DNA of 64,000 nucleotides from an uncultured Erythrobacter sp. Its GTDB lineage: Bacteria; Pseudomonadota; Alphaproteobacteria; Sphingomonadales; Sphingomonadaceae. Shown here in pieces: positions 44,970 to 53,253 of the stretch. The notes beneath the pieces are model-generated. The model ran no database searches. It saw only the letters and a program-made list of their open reading frames with translations, and was not told the origin of the DNA. Each line of letters starts with the position of its first letter. Position 1 is the stretch's first letter. Made by a program: the position numbers and the translations under genes. The DNA lies in NCBI GenBank assembly GCA_947503155.1, contig CANNCL010000004.1, positions 186,001 to 250,000 of the forward strand, given 5' to 3'.

Positions 44970-45101
44970 GCCGCACTACGTAGCGATTAATGACCCCGAT
45001 TGGCCAGATGGTTTGACCATTCATTTGAGTATTGATTTGCAGCCCACGCTCCCATAATCCCGTCTCAAATTAAAACGTGTCTGCAAAGAGGAAGCCTCAC
45101 A

Positions 45102-46274
45102 ATGACAACTGCCTATATCGTCGACGCCGTTCGCACCGCCGGAGGCCGCCGCGGTGGCCGTCTAGCAGGCGTGCATCCAGTCGATCTGCTTGCGCAATCG
45201 CTCGACGCAGTGGTGGGCCGCAGCGGCATTGATCCCGCGGCAATTGATGATGTGGTAACGGGCTGCGTCAGCCAAGCAGGCGAGCAGGGCGGGCAAGTTG
45301 GCCGGATGGGTGTGCTTGCTTCGAAATTGCTCCCGCAGTCCACTCCGGCGGTTTCGATCGACCGCCAGTGCGGTTCAAGCCAGCAGGCGATCCAATTCGC
45401 CGCGCAGGCCGTGATGAGCGGCACGCAAGACGCCGTGATCGCCAGCGGTGTTGAAAGCATGACGCGTGTGCCGATGGGTTCGAACATGACGCTGCATATG
45501 AAAGAGGGGCTGGGCCATTACATGTCGCCCGGCGTTCAGGAAAAATATCCGAACATCCAGTTCAGTCAGTTTATGGGCGCGGAAATGATCGCGAACAAAC
45601 ATGGCTTTTCAAAAGATGACCTCGATGCATTTGCATTTGAAAGCCATCAGCGCGCGATTGCAGCGACAAAAGCGGGCGCGTTTGACAGCGAAGTGGTGCC
45701 GATTGAAATCGAAACACCCGAAGGCGCCGAAATGCACACTATCGACGAAGGCATCCGTTTCGACGCGACGCTGGAAGGGATTGCGGGTGTTAAGCTGATC
45801 TCCCCAGAGGGTAAGATCACCGCCGCTTCTGCCAGCCAGATTTGCGACGGATCGAGCGCGGTTCTGGTGGTTTCGGAAGCAGCGTTGAAGCGGCACAACC
45901 TTACCCCGATGGCGCGCATCCACAATTTGACCGTGACAGCGGGTGACCCGGTTATCATGCTGGAAGAGCCATTGTTCGCGACCGACAAAGCGTTGGAGCG
46001 CGCCGGCCTGAAGATCGGTGATATCGACCTTTACGAAGTCAACGAGGCCTTTGCCTCTGTTCCAATGGCTTGGCTTAAGCACACAGGCGCGGACCCCGAA
46101 AAACTCAACGTCCATGGCGGGGCGATTGCTTTGGGGCATCCATTGGGCGCGTCGGGCACGAAACTGATGGCGACGATGGTTCACGCGCTGCACCGGCATG
46201 GCAAAAAATATGGCCTGCAAACGATGTGCGAAGGCGGCGGCGTCGCCAACGTTACGATTATTGAACGCGTTTAG
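45102..46274 (+). CDS. Acetyl-CoA C-acyltransferase (thiolase)
   Basis: A 390-residue thiolase that makes or breaks 3-ketoacyl-CoA. The acylated nucleophile is Cys90 in SIDRQCGSSQQAIQ; the other catalytic segments are NEAFASVPMAW, GGAIALGHPLGASG with the base His, and MCEGGGVANVTI with the proton-donating Cys. The degradative FadA-like role is more likely than PHB synthesis because a dehydrogenase and a crotonase follow, but cannot be proven. Ribosome-binding site GAGGAAG precedes the ATG. The SDR gene follows after 61 bases on the same strand. Confidence 0.94.
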   Translation: MTTAYIVDAVRTAGGRRGGRLAGVHPVDLLAQSLDAVVGRSGIDPAAIDDVVTGCVSQAGEQGGQVGRMGVLASKLLPQSTPAVSIDRQCGSSQQAIQFAAQAVMSGTQDAVIASGVESMTRVPMGSNMTLHMKEGLGHYMSPGVQEKYPNIQFSQFMGAEMIANKHGFSKDDLDAFAFESHQRAIAATKAGAFDSEVVPIEIETPEGAEMHTIDEGIRFDATLEGIAGVKLISPEGKITAASASQICDGSSAVLVVSEAALKRHNLTPMARIHNLTVTAGDPVIMLEEPLFATDKALERAGLKIGDIDLYEVNEAFASVPMAWLKHTGADPEKLNVHGGAIALGHPLGASGTKLMATMVHALHRHGKKYGLQTMCEGGGVANVTIIERV

Positions 46275-46335
46275 CTGCGCGGATCACGAAGACACAAAAG
46301 TTTAACTCCCTCAAATCCAAGTAAGGAATATCATA

Positions 46336-47121
46336 ATGGAAGTTTCAGCAAACACCCCCGCCGTCGTCACTGGCGGTGCTTCGGGCCTTGGCGCGGCGAC
46401 CGTGCGCGCGTTGGCGGCAAAGGGCGCGAAAGTCGCCATCTTCGACATGAACGAGGAAAAGGGTGAAGCGATGGCTGCCGAAGTTGGCGGCATTTTCTGC
46501 AAGGTCAATGTGACCAGCGACGAAGACGTAGACGCCGGCTTTGCCAAGGCGCGCGCAGCCCACGGGCAAGAGCGTATTCTGGTGAACTGTGCCGGGATCG
46601 GCAATGCGATCAAAACCGCATCGCGCGACAAGCAATCGGGCGAGATCAAGCATTTTCCGATCAGCGCGTTCGACTTTGTCATCCAAGTGAACTTGATCGG
46701 CACATTCCGCTGCATCGCCAAATCGGCGGCTGGCATGATGAGCCTCGATCCGATCAATGAAGACGGCGCGCGCGGCGCAATGGTCAACACGGCCAGCGTT
46801 GCAGCAGAAGACGGCCAAATGGGCCAAGCGGCATATTCTGCGTCTAAGGGCGGCGTTGTTGGCATGACCTTGCCAATCGCCCGCGATCTGATGCGCGAAG
46901 GCATCCGCGTGAACACCATCCTGCCGGGTATTTTCGAAACCCCGCTGATGAATGCTGCGCCGCCGCAAGTGAAAGAAGCGCTTGCCGCGTCTGTGCCGTT
47001 CCCAAAACGTCTTGGTTTGCCAGAAGAATACGCGAAACTTGCGATGACGATGATCGAAACCGGTTATTTCAACGGCGAAGATGTACGTCTTGACGGTGCG
47101 ATCCGTATGGCACCGCGCTGA
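46336..47121 (+). CDS. SDR-family 3-hydroxyacyl-CoA dehydrogenase-like oxidoreductase
   Basis: A 261-residue short-chain dehydrogenase. The NAD-binding motif TGGASGLG is at 12-19, NCAG at 84-87, and the catalytic Ser154, Tyr167 and Lys171 lie in NTASVAAEDG and YSASKGG. The closing LPGIFETPLM segment fits the type II 3-hydroxyacyl-CoA dehydrogenase (HSD10-like) subgroup. With the thiolase upstream it would oxidise the 3-hydroxyacyl-CoA formed by an enoyl-CoA hydratase such as that at 49561. Specificity is inferred from context. Confidence 0.9.
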   Translation: MEVSANTPAVVTGGASGLGAATVRALAAKGAKVAIFDMNEEKGEAMAAEVGGIFCKVNVTSDEDVDAGFAKARAAHGQERILVNCAGIGNAIKTASRDKQSGEIKHFPISAFDFVIQVNLIGTFRCIAKSAAGMMSLDPINEDGARGAMVNTASVAAEDGQMGQAAYSASKGGVVGMTLPIARDLMREGIRVNTILPGIFETPLMNAAPPQVKEALAASVPFPKRLGLPEEYAKLAMTMIETGYFNGEDVRLDGAIRMAPR

Positions 47122-47146
47122 TTTAGAATTGGTCGGAGGCGGCTGC

Positions 47147-47914
47147 TTAGGCGGCTGCCTCCGATCGCTCTTCTAATGCTTGGCCGAATTGGCCTAATCC
47201 GTCCTCTTCATAAACCGCGTAAAGCGCGCGGGCGATGCGGTAATCCTCGATATAGTCGATATCGACCCCGGCGAGCCGCGCCAGATCAAACAACACCGGA
47301 TCAGGCCCCAGAAAATACGCACGCCGCAGAATTTCCGATCGCGGGGCCATATAGAGGCTGTTGGTGACTTTGAACCATTCGGGCAGGTCTTGTGACACCG
47401 TATGGTTCCGATCCGCTGTATAATTGAGCGCGCCGCCAGCGGACCAGAAGTAATCCTGAACCCGGTTTACCCCTAGCAGCGAATCCTTATTCCCGCCGAT
47501 GACTTGCTGCGCATAGGCGGCAAAGGCGTTCGCATATTCGCGCGGCGTCATCAGCGGGCAAACCACTGTGGCCCAGGCGATATGTTCGTGCTCAATTTCG
47601 CCAACGATGCCAGTGATAACATCGCGAAACGGTGCCTCATGTCCGATGGAAATACGCCGCGCCCGTTTATGCTGCGACACGCCGAATTTCTCGGCAATCG
47701 CCAGAAATTCATCGTCTTCGCTGGATAGATAAATCCGCGCAGGATCGATCACTTTGACCAGCTGGGACAGTTTCCAATGGATCAAGGTCGGTTGATCGCC
47801 AAAGGGCAGCAGGCATTTCTCCGCAATGCGTGAACTGCCGCGCCGGGCAGGCACGATTACCGCCAGATCATCGACCTCGTTGGAACGCGGACCGGCGCGA
47901 TAAGTTTTAGGCAT
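47147..47914 (-). CDS. CMP-sugar synthetase-like (acylneuraminate cytidylyltransferase family) protein
   Basis: A 255-residue nucleotidyltransferase-fold protein. VIVPARRGSSRIAEKCLLPF near residues 20-40 matches the nucleotide-binding start of CMP-NeuAc/CMP-Kdo synthetases (usual pattern IPARGGSKxIxxKN); here the Asn after Lys is Cys. The segment RIYLSSEDDEFLAIAEKFGV is also typical. The rest diverges, so the sugar is unclear and activity is not certain. The start ATG 47914 follows GGAG; the frame extends to 48088 inside the neighbour. It overlaps the upstream glycosyltransferase-like gene by eight bases, forming a two-gene unit that may make a surface glycan. Confidence 0.75.
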   Translation of the reverse strand: MPKTYRAGPRSNEVDDLAVIVPARRGSSRIAEKCLLPFGDQPTLIHWKLSQLVKVIDPARIYLSSEDDEFLAIAEKFGVSQHKRARRISIGHEAPFRDVITGIVGEIEHEHIAWATVVCPLMTPREYANAFAAYAQQVIGGNKDSLLGVNRVQDYFWSAGGALNYTADRNHTVSQDLPEWFKVTNSLYMAPRSEILRRAYFLGPDPVLFDLARLAGVDIDYIEDYRIARALYAVYEEDGLGQFGQALEERSEAAA

Positions 47915-49118
47915 AAGATTTCTCCTGAATGGACGCCGCAGCAAGGGGCGGGTGCAGCGCGCGGTAGCGTGCCAACGCCCCATCCCAGCGCGCAGGATCG
48001 ACTGGCCGAAACGCGCGCGCGATGATGTCGTTGGAGCAGAATTTGGGATCAGTTGGATCGACGACATTGTTGAGGATATGATGCGCAAACCAGCGCCTTG
48101 TCAGCACCGGATCAGCCGCTTTGGCGGCGCCCTTTGCAAGGTCAGACAAAAGCGGCGCAATCGCATCATAGGCGCCCAGCCAATCGGCATTTGACGCCGA
48201 AGATAGCCGCGCCATTGGTGTTCCAAAAGCAGCGGCAATCGACCAGCATTTAGAATTAGACAGCACCGCCGCATCGCAGTGCCGGATCATCGCCAATGTT
48301 GCGTCGCCGCCAAAACGGTCAGCTGCGCCGGATCGGCTGAGCATTTTTACCCGCCCGCCTTGCTGAATAACCGCAGCATTGGCAGCGCCAGTGGCGCCGT
48401 GCAATTCGGTGAGCGGATGATGAGTGACAAGCAATGTCGCCGCATCGCCAATTTCCTCTGCCACGGCGGTAATCATCGCGGCGTTGCTGGGATAAGCATG
48501 GTGCTGCCCGAAGAAATTCTCCGGATGCTCATATTCCAGTGGCAGTGCGATAAGTTTTCGGCCGGTGCCTGCGTCCAGCTTTACGTCAGCCAGAAAGGCC
48601 GCGCGTGACGGCAAATTGAGCCGAGCAAGCATGTCCGGCCACAATTGATCGGCAAGCGCATCCAGTTGGCACGCGATTGCGGCTTCGAAAGGCGGCATGA
48701 AACCGTGATCAAATAACCCTGCTTGAAACGTGATGTCGCTGACGCTCAATTCAAATGGCGGCGCACCGCTTTCCATCAGAAACCGCACCTCTCCGGGAAA
48801 AGCGGCCGGCGTTTTGAGATCGGCACTGCGGCATAGGGTGAGATCAGGGGCGATAGCGCCGACGAAATCCAGCAAATCATGCTGGGCGCTGGCATCGGTG
48901 CGCAGCACAGCGTGATCGGGACCGTTCAGCAGGTGCCAATGGACATGCGGCAAAGATGCGACGTGGTGGGCTTCATCCTTGCTGATCCCGGTGCCTTGCC
49001 ACAGCGGCGGGACCATCACGTGCACTTCGTGATCGCGGGCAGCGGCGCGGATTACATGGATCACGATGCGAGAAAACCACCATTGGGTGACGACGGGCAG
49101 ATAGAACAGAATGCGCAT
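47907..49118 (-). CDS. Unrecognised glycosyltransferase-like protein paired with the CMP-sugar gene
   Basis: A 403-residue soluble protein beginning MRILFYLPVVTQWWFSRIVI. That start, the alternating alpha/beta pattern and late segments such as RHCDAAVLSNSKCWSIAAAF (resembling the donor-binding region of GT-B enzymes or capsule polysaccharide proteins) suggest a GT-B glycosyltransferase, but I see no signature I can name. It overlaps the CMP-sugar-synthetase-like gene by eight bases, so a sugar-transfer role is plausible. The start could be further upstream at 49160. Downstream functional genes are lacking, so this is a two-gene island inside acyl-CoA genes. Confidence 0.65.
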   Translation of the reverse strand: MRILFYLPVVTQWWFSRIVIHVIRAAARDHEVHVMVPPLWQGTGISKDEAHHVASLPHVHWHLLNGPDHAVLRTDASAQHDLLDFVGAIAPDLTLCRSADLKTPAAFPGEVRFLMESGAPPFELSVSDITFQAGLFDHGFMPPFEAAIACQLDALADQLWPDMLARLNLPSRAAFLADVKLDAGTGRKLIALPLEYEHPENFFGQHHAYPSNAAMITAVAEEIGDAATLLVTHHPLTELHGATGAANAAVIQQGGRVKMLSRSGAADRFGGDATLAMIRHCDAAVLSNSKCWSIAAAFGTPMARLSSASNADWLGAYDAIAPLLSDLAKGAAKAADPVLTRRWFAHHILNNVVDPTDPKFCSNDIIARAFRPVDPARWDGALARYRALHPPLAAASIQEKSYA

Positions 49119-49560
49119 GGGCAGGGCGGGGCACCTTTGGGCGTGTTGGGGATGTTCCAATCACAGCAATACCCATGCCAACCGCCCGTTCTGCTCCGGA
49201 CGCCCGGCAACCCTATGATTGGATCCATATTTTCGCCGATCACGGAGCGGGACCGGCAAGAATTTTCCGGCATCGCAGAGGTGACAGCTCGGCGACCAAG
49301 GGCTTTCCTATGCAGCGAAAATTGGCCTATTCATTTGGGCGATGTGCGATGCGGCTTTCCTATCCCAAGATGACGGCTCTAAGTTTGACTTCAGCTCTGG
49401 CTCTGCGCGGGGCCGGAGGCAGGCCCAAGAGCGCCGCACGCGAAAGCCGCAGGTTTCGGGCGTGACTTCGCCGTTTCGCTGGGTTTTTCAGGATGATACA
49501 AGAACACGCATGTTTCTAAGAATGGCCAAAGCGTCCCAAGACTAACGAGAGAAGATCACC
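49119..49560. other. Region without a confident gene
   Basis: About 440 bases between the glycosyltransferase-like gene and the enoyl-CoA hydratase gene. Several frames stay open for 65-100 codons, but none has a convincing start, composition or conserved-looking protein, and each ends before the next real gene. No hairpin with a T-run, tRNA or repeat was seen. It probably carries the divergent promoters, and possibly the remains of a lost gene. Confidence 0.5.
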
Positions 49561-50433
49561 ATGACACAATATACACAGATCATCGTCGACAAGGCCGACG
49601 GGATCGCAACGATCACGATGAACCGCCCCGACAAGATGAATGCCTATACCCGCACAATGGGCGCAGAGATCATGGCGGCGATGGATGATATTGACGCCGA
49701 TGACACAGTGCGCGCGGTGATTTTTACCGGAGCGGGAGAGCGCGCATTTTGCGCAGGCGCCGACCTCACCCCCGAAGGCGGAGGGCAGATATTCTCTGAC
49801 GGCGCGGAAGTCGAAAGCCTGTCGGATGAACGCGTGCGCGATGGCGGCGGGCGGCTGACCTTGCGATTGTTTGAGAGCAAGAAACCGCTGATCAGCGCGT
49901 GTAATGGCGTGGCCGTGGGTGTGGGCGCGACGATGCAACTGGCGATGGATATCCGGCTGGCGGCGTCTCATGCGCGATTTGGTTTCGTGTTCGCACGGCG
50001 CGGGATTGTACCAGAGGCGGCATCGAGTTGGTTCCTGCCGCGGATCGTAGGGATCAGTCAGGCGCTCGAATGGTGTTATTCGGGCCGTGTGTTTGACGCC
50101 GAAGAAGCAAAATCAGGCGGGCTGGTTCGGTCCATCCACGAGCCGCAGGATTTGTTGCATGCTGCAAATGCCATTGCGAGCGAGATTGCGGAGAATACAT
50201 CGGCGGTGTCGGTGGCGATGACGCGGGCAATGATGTGGCGGATGATGAACACCGATCATCCGATGGAGGCGCATAAGATCGATAGCCGCGCCATTTATCG
50301 CCTTTCGCGAGGGAAAGATGCCAAGGAGGGGATTGCGAGTTTCCTAGAGAAGCGCAAGCCGATCTATCCGGGCAAAGTGAGCGAGGACATGCCGGATTTC
50401 TACCCATGGTGGGATGAACGCCCTTACGAATAG
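49561..50433 (+). CDS. Enoyl-CoA hydratase/isomerase family protein (crotonase)
   Basis: A 290-residue crotonase-fold enzyme. ATITMNRPDKMNAYT near residues 19-33 is the CoA-binding start; GERAFCAGADLTPEGG forms the first oxyanion-hole strand; ACNGVAVGVGATMQLAMD and ARFGFVFARRGIVPEAASSW carry the second strand and the glutamate used by hydratases. It is preceded by a GAGAAG ribosome-binding site. It is likely part of fatty-acid or related acyl-CoA degradation with the upstream thiolase and SDR, and the MarR gene downstream may regulate it. The exact substrate is unknown. Confidence 0.92.
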   Translation: MTQYTQIIVDKADGIATITMNRPDKMNAYTRTMGAEIMAAMDDIDADDTVRAVIFTGAGERAFCAGADLTPEGGGQIFSDGAEVESLSDERVRDGGGRLTLRLFESKKPLISACNGVAVGVGATMQLAMDIRLAASHARFGFVFARRGIVPEAASSWFLPRIVGISQALEWCYSGRVFDAEEAKSGGLVRSIHEPQDLLHAANAIASEIAENTSAVSVAMTRAMMWRMMNTDHPMEAHKIDSRAIYRLSRGKDAKEGIASFLEKRKPIYPGKVSEDMPDFYPWWDERPYE

Positions 50434-50470
50434 GCCTGATCAAACAAACGGCACTCTCACTTGCGCTGAC

Positions 50471-50492
50471 ACTGGTTTCATGAGAAACCAGT
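50471..50492. promoter_or_regulatory. Palindrome at the start of the MarR-family gene, probable operator
   Basis: ACTGGTTTC (50471-50479), ATGA, GAAACCAGT (50484-50492): nine perfect pairs, followed by TTTT and the ATG at 50497. A dimeric MarR protein would be expected to bind such a site, and as RNA it would hide the ribosome-binding region. Autoregulation is inferred, not shown. Confidence 0.6.
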
Positions 50493-50496
50493 TTTC

Positions 50497-50994
50497 ATGA
50501 ATGACATGACCAACACGTCCCGCGCCGCGGTGGATGCTGACGCCGAATATCAGTTGAACGATTTCTTGCCGTATCAGCTGTCGATTGCCTCCAATGCGGT
50601 CAGCAGTCTGATTGCAGAACGTTACCGCAAACGCTTTGGTTTGAAGGTTATGGAATGGCGCGTGATGGCGGTCCTGGGCGATGCTGGCCCCAGTGGCGGC
50701 CCGCTGACGCAGCGTGATCTGTCAGAGGCGACATTGATGGACAAAGTCGCGGTCAATCGGGCGTGTAAAGTTCTGGAGCAACGCGGCCTTATCGCGCGGG
50801 CTCAGAACGAGAAAGATGGCCGCTCGCATTTGCTCGAACTGACGGGGGAGGGGCAGGCGATCCACCGCGAGATCATGCCGCTAGCAAAGGCGACAGAGCG
50901 TGAATTGTTTGAGGGATTTAACCTCGAAGAAGAGGCGGCATTGCGCGGAATGCTTGAACGGATGCGCACCCGCGCAGCATCTTTGAGTCAGTAA
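50497..50994 (+). CDS. MarR-family transcriptional regulator
   Basis: A 165-residue winged-helix regulator. The helix-turn-helix and wing are in LTQRDLSEATLMDKVAVNRA, KVLEQRGLIARAQNEKDGRS and HLLELTGEGQAIH, flanked by dimerisation helices (LPYQLSIASNAVSSLIAERY and the C-terminal LEEEAALRGMLERMRTRA). MarR proteins bind palindromes and release DNA on binding phenolic or acyl-CoA ligands. It sits downstream of the enoyl-CoA hydratase and directly after the palindrome at 50471-50492, so a role in local acyl-CoA gene control is likely. An ATG at 50506 is an alternative start. Confidence 0.9.
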   Translation: MNDMTNTSRAAVDADAEYQLNDFLPYQLSIASNAVSSLIAERYRKRFGLKVMEWRVMAVLGDAGPSGGPLTQRDLSEATLMDKVAVNRACKVLEQRGLIARAQNEKDGRSHLLELTGEGQAIHREIMPLAKATERELFEGFNLEEEAALRGMLERMRTRAASLSQ

Positions 50995-51047
50995 AACTGG
51001 GCTGACCGCCGCGCCAAGCAACCGCAAGGCGGCACGCCATCAAACGC

Positions 51048-51085
51048 AAAATGGGGCCGATCCTTTTGGACCAGCCCCATTTTTG
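51048..51085. terminator. Bidirectional terminator between marR-type gene and tadC
   Basis: Stem ATGGGGC (51051-51057) / GCCCCAT (51074-51080) with an inner TCC-TTTT-GGA hairpin, flanked by A and T runs (AAA and TTTTT). It lies 25 bases after the leftward tadC stop and 53 after the regulator stop, so it can end both transcripts. Confidence 0.82.
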
Positions 51086-51110
51086 TTGGACGTATCCCGC
51101 CGCTCTGAGC

Positions 51111-52112
51111 CTACGACTCTGGGTTGATGAGCGCGTCGGAGATCGAGCAGGCCGCTGGGCCAAGAATGACGATGAAGAGCACCGGCAGAATAAACAGGAT
51201 CAGCGGAATGGTCATGATCGCCGGCAAACGCGCGGCTTTCTCTTCTGCGCGCATCATCCGTTCATTACGGAATTCGCCCGACAGAACACGCAAAGCCGAA
51301 GCCAGCGGCGTACCATAGCGTTCGGTTTGGACCATCGTGGTCACCACGCCTTTTACCGCTTCAAGGTTTACGCGGTAGGCGAAGTTATCGAACGCCATCT
51401 TACGCTCATTCAAGAAAGAGAGCTCAATCGCGGTAAGGGCAAATTCATCGCCCAATTCCGGGTAAGCGCGGCCCAATTCCTTAGCGACGCGGTTGAAAGC
51501 AGCATCGACGGTCAAGCCGGCTTCTGCGCAGATAACCAACAGATCGAGCGCATCAGGAAGGCCCTTTTGGATTTCTTTCGTGCGCTTTGATGCCTTGTTA
51601 GAAAGGTACAGTTCAGGACCTTTATAGCCAAGAAACAGCATCATACTAACCGCACCAAGCCGCGTCATCGGTCCCCAATCCGGGAAATATTCGACGACAT
51701 AGATCATCAAGAACCCGATCAGGCCCAAAACGATCGGCATAATTGCGCGCAAGCCGATGATGATAACTGCGAGTTCTTTGTTGCGATAACCGGCATGAGC
51801 AAGTTTTTGCTGAACGGCCTTGATCTGGCTCTGCTCCAGCACATTCATCTTGCCAAGGCTGTCTTTCACCTTGTCAGTCGTGTCGGATTTACGCACCAAG
51901 CTGGCACGTTTTTTGGTGCCGCCAGTTACGATGCCTGCTTTCAGTTCGTCACGGCGCTCATTGAGCGATTTGACGCGCTTTGCCATTGGATCCTTGATCG
52001 TGATCGCGGCATAAATCGCCATGATTACGGCGAATGCAGCAAGTCCCGCTAGGATCGTTCCAACAAGGACGACATCAAAGCCAAGGAGTGAAAGTCCGGG
52101 TGTCTGGTTCAT
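51111..52112 (-). CDS. tadC: Tad/Flp pilus inner-membrane protein TadC (T2SS F-domain)
   Basis: A 333-residue protein of the GspF/TadC platform family. An N-terminal span (about 12-36) is followed by a cytoplasmic basic segment, two spans (about 123-142 and 153-170), the T2SSF domain (about 190-300, with LPDALDLLVICAEAGLTVDA and AIELSFLNERKMAFDNFAYR), and a C-terminal span ending near ILFILPVLFIVILGPAA. It pairs with TadB to form the inner-membrane platform on which the motor ATPase pulls or assembles the pilus. It is the last gene of the leftward cpa/tad operon, 18 bases after tadB. Confidence 0.92.
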   Translation of the reverse strand: MNQTPGLSLLGFDVVLVGTILAGLAAFAVIMAIYAAITIKDPMAKRVKSLNERRDELKAGIVTGGTKKRASLVRKSDTTDKVKDSLGKMNVLEQSQIKAVQQKLAHAGYRNKELAVIIIGLRAIMPIVLGLIGFLMIYVVEYFPDWGPMTRLGAVSMMLFLGYKGPELYLSNKASKRTKEIQKGLPDALDLLVICAEAGLTVDAAFNRVAKELGRAYPELGDEFALTAIELSFLNERKMAFDNFAYRVNLEAVKGVVTTMVQTERYGTPLASALRVLSGEFRNERMMRAEEKAARLPAIMTIPLILFILPVLFIVILGPAACSISDALINPES

Positions 52113-52130
52113 GATTTTATATGTCCCGGA

Positions 52131-53102
52131 TCAGATTTCGAAGCTGACCATCTTGGCCATGATAAAGACCCCGATGCTCATCCAACATAGACCGCCAAGC
52201 CCCGCCACGATCAGGCGCTCTTCATAGAAGAAGCCGCCAATATAATCGGGGTTGATCCAATAGATCAGGCCAAAGACGATGAAGGGCAGTGAGCCCACGA
52301 TATAGGCAGATGCTTTGGATTCAGAGCTCATTGCTTTGATCTTCAGTTTCATCTGGGTGCGTTTGCGCAGCACATCGGCGAGGTTCGACAGCGTCTCTGC
52401 CAAGTTACCGCCGGTCTCGCGCTGGATCGCCAAAGTGATGCAGAAGAAGTTGAATTCTGCGATGCCAAGACGATCGGCGGTTTCCTGGAGCGAATCTTCC
52501 ATCGTTTTGCCGATCTTGATGCGTTCGGTGATGCCTTTGAATTCCACGCCAACCGGGCCGTCCACTTCTTGTGCAACCACGCCCAGCGTTTCGGTCACTG
52601 GAAGGCCAGAGCGCAGGCCGCGAACCAGCAATTCAATCGCATCGGGGAATTTTGCGTTAAACCCATTGGTGCGTTTGTTGATGAAGAAGCCGACCACAAA
52701 ATGCGGAATTCCCAGGCCAACAACTGCGCCAACGCCCAGAGCCAGCAAGATTGCGCCGCTTTGCAGGAATAGCAGAACCGCAATGACCATCATGATGCCG
52801 AGCGAGGAGTAGATGTATTGCGACACGCTCCAGCCCTTACCGGTCCGGTCGAGCCGCATTTCCAATGCTTCGGTGCGAGAGCCTGAGCCCGCAATTCGAT
52901 GTGATTTCGGTTTGCGCGCGGCGATCGCTTTCTTGAATTGAGATTCAACCTTTGCGTCGGTGCTTTCCGAATGGCGATAGCGCAGCGATTCCAACCGCCG
53001 TTTCTGCGCCTTGCCGGCGCCCGAACCGGTGAGCAGGAAATAGCCAGCGACCAGCACGGAGAAGATCACTACCGTGATTAGCAGAGTATCGAAAAAATCC
53101 AT
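52131..53102 (-). CDS. tadB: Tad/Flp pilus inner-membrane protein TadB (T2SS F-domain)
   Basis: A 323-residue protein with an N-terminal span (about 5-26, LLITVVIFSVLVAGYFLLTG), two central spans (about 103-145), the T2SSF domain containing FPDAIELLVRGLRSGLPVTE and FFCITLAIQRETGGNLAETL, and C-terminal spans. It forms the pilus platform with TadC. It is separated from the cpaE gene by 151 bases that hold a hairpin; in most Tad loci this is where cpaF/tadA, the secretion ATPase, would be, and it is absent here. Confidence 0.93.
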   Translation of the reverse strand: MDFFDTLLITVVIFSVLVAGYFLLTGSGAGKAQKRRLESLRYRHSESTDAKVESQFKKAIAARKPKSHRIAGSGSRTEALEMRLDRTGKGWSVSQYIYSSLGIMMVIAVLLFLQSGAILLALGVGAVVGLGIPHFVVGFFINKRTNGFNAKFPDAIELLVRGLRSGLPVTETLGVVAQEVDGPVGVEFKGITERIKIGKTMEDSLQETADRLGIAEFNFFCITLAIQRETGGNLAETLSNLADVLRKRTQMKLKIKAMSSESKASAYIVGSLPFIVFGLIYWINPDYIGGFFYEERLIVAGLGGLCWMSIGVFIMAKMVSFEI

Positions 53103-53205
53103 GTCGCTCTCGTCCTGGCTCTTCCTAAGCAGCGCTAACTGGCGCAGCTCAAATCGGCGTTTGCTATAGGCGCGGGAGGGTTAATCCTTCGCCTGCGTAT
53201 GATCA

Positions 53206-53245
53206 TCCGGCGGGTGTGCGCATGGTGCGCCATCACCCTCCGGAT
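53206..53245. repeat. Imperfect inverted repeat between cpaE and tadB
   Basis: ATCCGG (53206-53211), one mismatch, GGGTG (53213-53217), a central segment with a CGC/GCG pair, CACCC (53234-53238), one mismatch, CCGGAT (53240-53245). It makes a long GC-rich hairpin with no T-run. It may act as a transcript stabiliser, a weak attenuator, or a REP-like element. Confidence 0.55.
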
Positions 53246-53253
53246 CGGCCCAC

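Noticed and set aside
47914..48088. N-terminal extension of the CMP-sugar-synthetase-like protein to 48088
   Set aside because: It lies inside the neighbouring gene's coding region; ATG 47914 has a proper ribosome-binding site and starts the family fold.
49175..49465. 97-codon plus-strand frame as a possible gene
   Set aside because: No ribosome-binding site, Arg/Ser/Ala-rich random-looking product and no link to neighbours; left as an unexplained region.
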